Assembly (NCBI GenBank): GCA_964017045.1
Contig: OZ024795.1
Location: forward strand, 53,855,350 to 53,919,349
DNA: 64,000 bases
DNA from: Omphiscola glabra
Taxonomy: Eukaryota > Mollusca > Gastropoda > Lymnaeidae
Direction of reading: 5' to 3'
Shown here: piece after piece, positions 36,801 to 48,800 of the stretch
How the letters are laid out: each line of letters starts with the position of its first letter
How positions within the stretch are numbered: the first letter of the stretch is position 1
Position numbers and translations under genes: made by a program
The notes under the pieces: generated by a model
What the model saw: only the letters and a program-made list of their open reading frames with translations
What the model was told of the DNA's origin: nothing
The model's database searches: none

Positions 36801-39800
36801 TTTAAGGTGATTATGTGGGTTTAAGGTGATGGTATGTGGGTTTAAGGTGATGGTATGTGGGTTTAAGGTGATGGTATCTGGGTTTAAGGTGATGGTATGT
36901 GGGTTTAAGGTGATGGGGTGTGGGTTCAAGGTGATTGTATGTGGGTTTAAGGTGATGGAGAGTGGGTTTAAGGTGATGGTATGTGGGTTTAAGGTGATGG
37001 AGAGTGGGTTTAAGGTGATGGTATGTGGGTTTGAGGTGATGGGGTGTGGTTTAAGGTGATGGGGTGTGGGTTTAAGGTGATTGTATGTGGGTTTAAGGTG
37101 ATGGTATGAGTGTTTTAGGTGATGGTATGTGGTTTAAGGTGATGGTATGTGGGTTTAAGGTGATGGTATGTGGGTTTAAGGTGATGGGGTGTGGGTTTAA
37201 TGTGATGGTATGAGTGTTTAAGGTGATGGTATGAGTGTTTAAGGTGATGGTATGAGTGTTTAAGGTGATGGTATGTGGGTTTGAGGTGATGGTATGTGGG
37301 TTTAAGGTGATGGTATGAGTGTTTAAGGTGATGGTATGTGGGTTTAAGGTGATGGTATGTGGATTTAAGGTGATGGTATGTGGGTTTAAGGTGATGGAGA
37401 GTGGGTTTAAGGTGATGGTATGTGGGTTTGAGGTGATGGGGTGTGGTTTAAGGTGATGGTATGTGGGTTTATGGTGATGGTATGTGGACTTAAGGTGATG
37501 GTATGTGGACTTAAGGTGATGGTATGTGGGTTTAAGGTGATGGTATGTGGGTTAAATGTGATGGTATGTAGGGGTAAGGTGATGTATGTAGACTTAAGGT
37601 GATGGTATGTGGACTTAAGGTGATGGTATGTGGACTTAAGGTGATGGTATGTGCGTTTAAGGTGATGGTATGTGGGTTTAAGGTGATGGTATGTGGGTTT
37701 AAGGTGATGGTATGAGTGTTTAAGGTGATGGTATGTGGGTTTAAGGTGATGGTATGTGGGTTTAAGGTGATGGTATGAGTGTTTAAGGTGATGGTATGTG
37801 GGTTTAAGGTGATGGTATGTGGGTTTAAGGTGATGGTATGTAGGGGTAAGGTGATGGTATGTGGACTTAAGGTGATGGTATGTGGACTTAAGGTGATGGT
37901 ATGTGGACTTAAGGTGATAGTAAGATGATGTTCGTGGGCTTTTAAGGTGGTGATAAACAGATGGTACGTGGGCTTTATTTTGTGATATGAAGATGTTAAG
38001 TGGGCTTTATGTGTTGCTAAGATGATGTATGTGGGCTTAAGGTGGTGATATGAAGAAGGTATGTATGTGGGCTTTATGTGTTGACAAGATGATGTATGTG
38101 GGCTTAAGGTGGTCATATGAAGAAGGTATGTATGTGGGCTTTATGTGTTGACAAGATGATGTATGTGGGCTTAAGGTGGTGATATGAAGATGGTATATGG
38201 GCTTTATGTGTTGATAAGATGATGTATGTGGGCTTAAGGTGGTGATATGAAGAAGGTATGTGGGCTTTATGTGTTGACAAGATGATATATGTGGGCTTAA
38301 GGTGGTGATATGAAGATGGTATATGGGCTTTATGTGTTTCTAAGATAATGTATGTGGGCTTGTATGACTTTTAGAGAAGACAGTATAGCTGTGGGAATAT
38401 TGGTTTGTTGATTGAAAACAAAGAAGACAGACACACAGTCAAAGACAGACACACACACGAATGCAAACACACATACGCACGACTTACCACAATCATTTCC
38501 GAGGCCTCTAGTGTGAGACACTCACTGGTCCTCCTGACACAATTGGGACTTCTACGACCAAAACTGTGGACAAAGTCAAGAAAACACTCATTGAGTCAAT
38601 GAACACTACAAGATTCGGTTTAACTGTCATGGATTATGCGACCCAGTATTGATGGCAGATGATTTCTGCTTATGTAAAAGTGATTATATAATCCCAAGTC
38701 TTGATAGCAGATGATTTCTGCTTTTTAAAAACATCCTTAAGAAATAAAGATTGAGCATTTTGCAAATGCCAGCTAGGCTTGCTTGCCAGTGGGTTAGAAT
38801 GACCCAGATCAAACCATCAAGACTGATCCACGAGACCATCATAGACAGGTGAGCTGAGCATCCTTTCATCATCATTCGTGATTATGTATCAAATATATCC
38901 AATTTTTTTTTTTTTTTGGGGGTGGGGGGGGTTCCACTCCACATTAACAAATAGGATGAGTGGTAGCACTATGAAGATCCGGTCACTACAAGGGGATGGG
39001 AAAATAAGCCTTATGCTCTCACTTTCTCATTAAAACGGCGCTATTTATATCACAGGGCTGCCCCCAGTTAAGTTTAATACTAATTAGTAGGGCTGTCGAC
39101 GGGTGCCAGACCGAGACTAACTACCCGGCAGGTTATTTCCAAATTTTTGACAGCCCTACTGATTTGATCATTAGAAGAAGATCTATGCCCTAGAAGAAGG
39201 CATATGCCCTAGAAGAAGGTCTATGCCCTAGAAGAAGGCCTATGCCCTAGAAGAAGGTATATGCCCTAGAAGAAGGTCTATGCCCGAGAAGAAGGTCTAT
39301 GCCCACCATTTAGACAAGAATTAAACAGTAGAAACATGGTAAACAATGCTATTTTAGTCACATGAGATTTTGTCAGAAAATGCGCGCACGTGGAGTAACA
39401 GATTTTGTTTTCTACCACGTCCGTAGATTATCTGTATGCTTAGATCGAGGTATCTGTATCTAGACACAATATATTGATCCTTTTATAGCTAGTTTTGTTA
39501 CGTAGAAATGCTAGCCCTTCCATGATGCCAGTTGCTGTCGGCTATTGACAAGGAAGAGATAGAAAGGAAAAGAGGGGGGGGGGTGCAATTATTTCCCATA
39601 CACCGAACATACATGGAAGGGAAGTCAACGCCCACGCCAGCAGGATTGGGGGGGGGGGAGGCCAACCCACGACAGGATGTGAGCAGTTACTCCCCCGGAC
39701 ACGGTGGGAGAAGTTGCTCCGCCAAGAGTGCACGCCGTTATCTCACAACGCTCCTCCGACGTAACGTGACCCTACCACGCGCACTGCACTCGGGTCAGCG

Positions 39801-42800
39801 TGAGGCAAAACGGGCTTCTCACTACGTGACGTAGCTCGCAGCCGAACGATGTGCGTCAGGTTGAGTTCAGACTCAGTAGCCAACCATTTACGATGGAGAT
39901 CAACCATCGTTGACACAAGTAGCCAACCATTTGCCACGGAGATCAACCATCGTTGACACAAGTAGCCAACCATTTGCCATGGAGATCAACCATCGTTGAC
40001 ACAAGTAGCCAACCGTTTACCACGGAGATCAACCATCGTTGACACAAGTAGCCAACCGTTTACCATGGAGATCAACCATCGTTGACACAAGTAGCCAACC
40101 ATTTACCATGGAGATCAACCATCGTTGACACAAGTAGCCAACCATTTACCATGGAGATCAACCATCGTTGACACAAGTAGCCAACCGTTTACCATGGAGA
40201 TCAACCATCGTTGACACAAGTAGCCAACCATTTACCATGGAGATCAACCATCGTTGACACAAGTAGCCAACCATTTACCATGGAGATCAACCATCGTTGA
40301 CACAAGTAGCCAACCGTTTACCATGGAGATCAACCATCGTTGACACAAGTAGCCAACCATTTACCATGGAGATCAACCATCGTTGACACAAGTAGCCAAC
40401 CATTTGCCATGGAGATCAACCATCGTTGACACAAGTAGCCAACCATTTACCATGGAGATCAACCATCGTTGACACAAGTAGCCAACCATTTGCCATGGAG
40501 ATCAACCATCGTTGACACAAGTAGCCAACCATTTGCCATGGAGATCAACCATCGTTGACACAAGTAGCCAACCATTTGCCATGGAGATCAACCATCGTTG
40601 ACACAAGTAGCCAACCATTTACCATGGAGATCAACCATCGTTGACACAAGTAGCCAACCATTTGCCATGGAGATCAACCATCGTTGACACAAGTAGCCAA
40701 CCATTTACCAGCGGCGCAATCGTGAGATCCCAATACTCGGCTCAACCTGGCAGAAAGTGCCAGGTGAGTTCACTCTAAGGATACCCCTGGCACAACCGTC
40801 AGAATGTGCCAGGTGAGTTCACTCTAAGGATACCTCTGGCACAACCGTCAGAATGTGTCAGGTGAGTTCACTCTAAGGATACCCCTGGCACAACCGTCAG
40901 AATGTGTCAGGTGAGTTCACTCTAAGGATATCCCCCTAGTTGTTGATCAGGTGATCTCTGTATACAGGATATCCATTCATAACCAGATCCTTGACTATTA
41001 TCCAACTGGATTCCACACTTTGAGGTACCATTACGTACAAGTTTACAACACAAGTATCACCCCCCCCCCACACACACACACACAGAGGGATGATTTGAAA
41101 GTCATCACGCCTCCCCCCCCCCACACACACAGGGTCATGATTTGGGAGCCATTCACTCCCTCCAACACACACACAGAGACATCATTTGATAGACATCCCT
41201 CCACACACACACAGAGAGCCATGATTGGAGAGCCATTCACCCCTTATTACACTCATAGATGACAGATGTTAATTATAAAAAATATGAGTTATCTACTAAT
41301 TTTCTATTATGTGTTCCACCCAATGGGGAGAAGCGAAAAGTGCATACATAGAACAAATAAGAAGTGAAAAGTGCATGCATAGAACAAATAGTGAGAAGTG
41401 GAAAGTAATAATAATAATAATAATAATAAAGTTCATTTGAAAAATCACGCTTCATCCCCAAAGGCTCGAAGCGCGGTACAAAAACTAAGCAGGGAGATAA
41501 TAACAAGCTGGAAAAGATTGTAGACATCATCATTCCAGCAGGTGTTTGCGAAATAGATGAGTTTTTAAATTTGTTTTGAAGGACTCCAGCGTCTGGTTGT
41601 TTTTGAGAGCGTCAGGAAGGGTGTTCCAAATTGTTGGGCCAGCAAATGCGAACGTGCGCTTTCCGTAAGTTTCAAGGCGAACACGCGGTATCGAGAGTTT
41701 GCCACTATCGGATGAGCGGAGTTGTCTAGTGGGTACATAAGGCGTCATGAGCGCTTGGAGATAGGACGGCGCCAGGTCATGCAAGCAGCGGTAGCACAGA
41801 GTTGCGATTTTGTACTCTATACGAGCGCGGACCGGCTTAGAACAAATAGTGAGAAGTGGAAAGTGCATGCATAGAACAAATAGTGAGAAGTAGAAAGTGC
41901 AGTGCTTACATTTCGTTTCACACCCATTGCTTGCCAGATTTTAAGTATTCTTGATTTAATTGTGGTATACGTGGACTTCTCACCACTAGGTGGATGGAAC
42001 ACATTACAAAAAATGAAAAGATGGCATTTGAAATTCTTATCATTACAGTGGTCTTATATAGCGCAGTACCCCAGCTTAGGACTGGGCTCAACGAGCAGCT
42101 AAAATCTTAATTTCGAATGGCCACTGTCCAGACCAAATGACTTACTCTGGAGCCAAGACTACATGACAGCGGACATACCTGGCTGTAATACTGACCATCA
42201 CATCTCATGGGATATGTAAAGCTCTCAATAACACTAACATATTTCATGTCTCTTTCAAAATTCAATTCAAAACTCCAAATCATTCCAAGTATGAAGCGAA
42301 AGTAGTTCAACGGCTTGCTGTTTCTTCATGTGTCACGTCTGCTGACGAAGGCTCTTAGCCGAAACGATCTTTTTTCGTCCTGTCTTTACATTTCAAGCTT
42401 CCGCGTATATTGTTGCACTATTTCCTGCAGCCTGGCACAAATGTATTCAAATGTGTCAGGACATTAAGTGGATGCATTAAATGCAAAGGCTAGCGCCTGG
42501 TCTGAAAGTTTTTTAAGCAAAATGTTGAGAGCCACTGATGAACATAAAAGTTAAATAACGGATGTGACGTCAACTTTCCTGGTAACTGATCCCACTATGA
42601 TTAATGGCTACACATTACTTGACGGTGGTCGGAGAAATCTGGACCGTTCATAAAACAAAACGAAAATATCGGAGAAATCTGGACTCCACAATATATACAG
42701 AATACCGGTGAAAAGTGGACCCTGCATAAACAGAGTTGTACTAAATATCGGAGAAATCTGGACTCCACAATACATACAGAATACCGGTGAAAAGTGGACC

Positions 42801-45800
42801 CTGCATAAACAGAGTTGTACTAAATATCGGAGAAATCTGGACTCCACAATACATACAGAATACCGGTGAAAAGTGGACCCTGCATAAACAGAGTTGTACT
42901 AAATATCGGAGAAATCGGGACTCCACAATACATACAGAATACCGGTGAAAAGTGGACCCTGCATAAACAGAGTTGTACTAAATATCGGAGAAATCTGGAC
43001 TCCATAATATATACAGAATACCGGTGAAAAGTGGACCCTGCATAAACAGAGTTGTACTAAATATCGGAGAAATGTTACAAATTCATGATTTAAACGTTGT
43101 TATGACTAAAAGTACCCTGGTCAAAGTTTGTAATATATATAGAGTATATACTCTGGTCAAAAAGAGCCGGCCTGCACAACATACAGTCCGCAAGTACCCA
43201 TTAGGCGGCCCGCAAGTACCCATTAGGCGGCCCGCAAGCACCCATTAGGCGACCCGCAAGCACCCATTAGGCGACCCGCAAGTACCCATTAGGCGGCCCG
43301 CAAGTACCCATTAGGCGGCCTGCAAGTACCCATTAGGCGGCCCGCAAGCACCCATTAGGCGACCCGCAAGCACCCATTAGGCGGCCCGCAAGTACCCATT
43401 AGGCGGCTGGCGAAGTAACGAAATATTCTTCATTATTATTATTTTCGTAATAGCTTTCGCCCCTGCCCTATTAATTTTCGGCCCACACAAGTTTTTCATA
43501 AAGTATTACGACCCGCAAAAGTTTTTCATAAAGTATTACGTCCCGCCTTACATTTTGAGTTGTGCAGGCATGAAACAGAGTATAGAATATGGTCAAATAG
43601 AGTACAGAATCTGGTCAACCAGAGTATAGACACGGAGCTGTCCTTTTTGCCACTTCCAGCCCAGATTTATGACGGTCCAGACTTGACATATTGGATCATA
43701 TTGAGTTACAGCGCCATGTCAGAGCATCTATTTATAGCTCGCCTCAAAGTCAACAGCAACGCACCAGGTACGGTGGAACCCCACGTCAGACTCATGGCGG
43801 TAATGTTTTAAAAGAAAGGTGTATGTAGTATCAACATATAGTGTATAGTCTAGGAGTCTTAAAGAAAGGTGTATGTAGTATCAACATATAGTGTATAGTG
43901 CAGGAGTCTTAAAGAAAGGTGTATGTAGTATCAACATATAGTGTATAGTGTAGGAGTCTTAAAGAAAGGTGTATGTAGTATCAACATATAGTGTATAGTG
44001 CAGGAGTCTTAAAGAAAGGTGTATGTAGTATCAACATGTAGTGTATAGTGCAGGAGTCCTACTCATAAGTCGAAATACTGGCATGGGTAGGCATCTATGA
44101 TTAAACAAAACCTTGATGTCACCATAAGTCGATATACTGGCATGGGTAGGCATCTATGATTAAACAAAACCTTGATGTCACCATAAGTCGATATACTGGC
44201 ATGGGTAGGCATCTATGATTAAACAAAACCTTGATGTCACCATTTAAAAGAAATGAACCACGAGTCTGATGAGGAATGAGTAAGAGAGATGCGAATCTAC
44301 AAACAACAGTGGATACAATTTTAGAGTTCTTTTCTTCATGGGATTACTTTGCACCCCTTACTTTGAATCCCTGTACTTTGAATCCATATACTTTGAATCT
44401 CTGTAATTTGATCCCTGTACTGTGAATCCATATACCTTGAATCCCTGTACTTTGAATCCATTTACTTTGAATCCCTGTACTTTGAATCCATATACTTTGT
44501 ATCTCTGTACTTTGATCCCTGTACTTCGAAGCCCTATACTTTGATCCCTGTACCCAATTTCCATTTTGTCATCACGAACAAATAACCGGACGGACAACAA
44601 AAGGTCTAGTCTTGTGTAGACCAACAGAAAGCAGACTTGTCTTGTGTAGACCATCAGAAAGCAGACTTGTCTTGTGTAGACCAACAGAAAGCAGACTTGT
44701 CTTGTGTAGACCAACAGAAAGCAGACTTGTCTTGTGTAGACCAACAGAAAGCAGACTTGTCTTGTGTAGACCAACAGATAGAAGACTTGTCTTGTGTAGA
44801 CCAACAGAAAGCAGACTTGTCTTGTGTAGACCAACAGATAGCAGACTTATCTTGTGTAGACCAACAGAAAGCAGACTTGTCTTGTGTAGAACAACAGATA
44901 GCAGACTTGTCTTGTGTAGACCAACAGATAGCAGACTTGTCTTGTGTAGACCAACAGATAGCAGACTTGTTCTCATTCTTGTCCAAGTGACCCTAAGATG
45001 TCAAGCTACCCACCGTAGCTACGAGTGACAAGCTTATTGATCCACAGCGGATTGCTCAATAGCGTCAAGGCGCCCCCATCATCGCCTTACGCCCGTCTCT
45101 TCAGTTTCTTGCTACTTACGGTGGGAGAAGAAAGACTTGGTCTCTGTACAAAAGAAGGCGCCCCCATCATCGCCTTACGCCCGTCTCTTCAGTTTCTTGC
45201 TACTTACGGTGGGAGAAGAAAGACTTGGTCTCTGTACAAAAGAAGGCGCCCCCATCATCGCCTTACGCCCGTCTCTTCAGTTTCTTGCTACTTACGGTGG
45301 GAGAAGAAAGACTTGGTCCCTGTACAAAACAATGTCCGTGGGTGTTTGGAGATCTTCACGCTGTGGGTCTTGAATTGAATTAAATTCAAAACTCAGGGTA
45401 GTGAATGGAGGGTCACCACCAACACAGTGAAATGATCAACGCATTACAAATGACTGGCATGGGACATTTTGTCACCAAAACTCACTTGGCTCGCAGTACA
45501 ATTAGCTAGTGGTTCAATTGGCTAGTGGTTCTATTGGCTCGCAGTACAATTAGCTAGTGGTTCGATTGGCTACTGGTTCTATTGGCTCGCAGTACAATTA
45601 GCTAGTGGTTCAATTGGCTAGTGGTTCTATTGGCTAGTGGTTCTATTGGCTAGTGGTTCTATTGGCTCGCAGTACAATTAGCTAGTGGTTCAATTGATTA
45701 GTGGTTCTATTGGCTCGCAGTACAATTAGCTAGTGGTTCAATTGGCTAGTGGTTCTATTGGCTCGCAGTACAATTAGCTAGTGGTTCAATTGGCTAGTGG

Positions 45801-48800
45801 TTCTATTGGCTCGCAGTACAATTAGCTAACGGTTCAATTGGCTAGTGGTTCTATTGGCTCGCAGTACAATTAGCTAGTGGTTCAATTGGCTAGTGGTTCT
45901 ATTGGCTCGCAGTACAATTAGCTAGTGGTTCAATTGGCTAGTGGTTCTATTGGCTCGCAGTACAATTAGCTAGTGGTTCAATTGGCTAGTGGTTCTATTG
46001 GCTCACAGTACAATTAGCTAGTGGTTCAATTGGCTAGTGGTTCTATTGGCTCGCAGTACAACTAGCTAGTGGTTCAATTGGCTAGTGGTTCTATTGGCTC
46101 GCAGTACAATTAGCTAGTGGTTCAATTGGCTAGTGGTTCTATTGGCTCGCAGTACAATTGGCTTTTGCTTCAATTGGCTCGCAGTACAATTAGCTAATGG
46201 TTCAATTGACTAGTGGTTCTATTGGCTCGCAGTACAATTAGCTAACGGTTCAATTGGCTAGTGGTTCTATTGGCTCGCAGTACAATAAGCTAGTGGTTCA
46301 ATTGGCTAGTGGTTCTATTGGCTCACAGTACAATTAGCTAGTGATTCAATTGGCTAGTGGTTCTATTGGCTCGCAGTACAATTAGCTAGCGTTTCAATTG
46401 GCTTTTGGTTCAATTGGCTCGCAGTACAATTAGCTAGTGGTTCAATTGGCTTACAGTACAATTAGCTAGTGGTTCAATTGGCTCACAGTACAATTAGCTA
46501 GTGGTTCAATTAGCTCGCAGTACAATTAGCTAGTGGTTCAATAGGCTCGCAGTACAATTAGCTAGTGGTTCAATTGGCTCACAGTACAATTAGCTAGTGG
46601 TTCAACTGGCTCGCAGTACAATTAGCTGTTGTCTGTCTCCGAGTCATCCGTCGCCGAGCCATCCGTCTCCGAGCCATCCGTCTCCGAGCCATCCTTCTCC
46701 GAGTCATCCGTCTCCGAGCCATCCGTCTCCGAGTCATCCGTCTCCGAGTCATCCGTCTCCGAGTCATCCGTCTTCGAGTCATCCGTCTCCGAGTCATCTG
46801 TCTCCGAGTCATCTGTCTCCGAGTCATCTGTCTCCGAGTCATCTGTCTCCGAGTCATCTGTCTCCGAGTCATCCGTCTCCGCGATGACAGTCTCCATACT
46901 TCTCACTGCCAGGCCCTTGTCAAAGAACACTTTGCGTTAGTATGTTTGGTTTTCTTTTGTTTCTTGTTGTCAACCCTTCCAAGAGAATCCTGTTCAATAG
47001 ATTGAAATCTAAACTAAGCGGCTGTTGCACTGGTGTTTCGGTGTAAGGCAAGCCATTCGGACGAGAGGCTATTTCCTTGATGTTTCTGTGTAAATCAAAA
47101 CGTTCTGATGAGAGGCTATTTCCTTGATGTTTCTGTGTAAATCAAAACGTTCTGATGAGAGGCTATTTCTGTTTAAATCAAACCGTGTGGCTATTTCCCT
47201 GATGTTTCTGCGTGTAACGCAAATCTTTCTGATGAGATAAAGCCATCTGTTGTTGCTGTTTGTCGTCAAGCACCAAGTAGGGATCGATCGGAGTGACAGA
47301 TCCAGCTGTGCCATACTGTTCCCCCAGGGCTAACAGAACGCCCAATGCCACCATCACCCCTCTCTCTTCTCATGTGGAGGACACATCTCAATGTTGGAAC
47401 TGATAGTCTACACCTAAATACTTCTCAAGTGTTGACCAGTGTTATTTTGTTCGTTAAAAATTCATTTAGTCCTATGTGACATAGCAGAATTGTTGACATG
47501 AATTCTTGGAACATAATTTCCTAGAATTGTGATGTCGACAACGAGACACCAAAGTCTCTGCATAATAGAAATAGTAAACAATGGTATGGCGTCATATGAC
47601 AGGGGTAGGAAACATTGGCATGGCGTCATATGACAGGGGTAGGAAACATTGGCATGGCTTCATATGCCAGGGGTAGGAAGATTGTATTAGTGTCCAGTCA
47701 TATGCCAGGGGTAGGAAGATTGTATTAGTGCCCAGTCATATGCCAGGGGTAGGAAGATTGTATTAGTGTCCAGTCATATGCCAGGGGTAGGAAGATTGTA
47801 TTAGTGTCCAGTCACATGCCAGGGTCGTCTACTTGGTGTCTTCTACTGGGTTCGAATAGGAATGTACACATGAATAGTCTTCTACTGGGTTAAATAGGAA
47901 AGTACACATGCATGGTCTTCTACTGGGTTAGAATAGGAATGTACACATGAATAGTCTTCTACTGGGTTATAATAGGAATGTACACATGAAGGGTCTTCTA
48001 CTGGGTTAGAATAGGAATGTACACATGAAGGGTCTTCTACTGGGTTAAATAGGAAAGTACACATGAATGGTCTTCTACTGGGTTAGAATAGGAATGTACA
48101 AATGAAGGGTCTTCTACTGGGTTAGAATAGGAATGTACACATGAATAGTCTTCTACTGGGTTATAATAGGAATGTACACATGAAGGGTCTTCTACTGGGT
48201 TAGAATAGGAATGTACACATGAATGGTCTTCTACTGGGTTAGAATAGGAATGTACACATGAAAGGTCCCCAGATATCAGAGAATGGAAATAAATGTATTT
48301 AAAAGGTAAAACTAAACTAAACTTGGTAAAAGACTTGGTCCTGACATGTCCTGTGTCCCCCCCCCCCCATTTCATGGAAAAGGTGACATAGATTTGTATG
48401 TGATGAGTGTGGACAATCTTAAACACGTTCGACTACAACTAATTCACCGTGGCTCGGTTGACGTCCATTGGATAAGTCAGCATTAATTAAAAGAACACTG
48501 GAACACTTTAAGAAATAGTGTTGTGTCTTTATGTGCACGCTGTAGTATTTAATGTTAAGTTGGAACTTGTCAATTCCGTTTGAACTTGTAAATTCAATTT
48601 GAACCTGTAAATTCAGTTATAACTTCTAAAATCAATTATAACTTCTAAAGTCAGTTAGAACTTTTAAATTCCGTTTGAACCTGTAAATTCAGTTATAACT
48701 TCTAAAATCAGTTATAACTTCTAAAATCAGTTATAACTTCTAAAATCAGTTATAACTTCTAAAATCAGTTATAACTTCTAAAATCAGTTATAACTTCTAA

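Noticed and set aside
44605..44990. Several overlapping frames such as [10 protein letters not shown] repeats
   Set aside because: These are 30-bp array artefacts, present on both strands.
46594..46940. Met-Thr-Arg and Ser-Val-Ser-Glu repeat frames
   Set aside because: 15-bp array, open in frames on both strands, with no flanking coding sequence.
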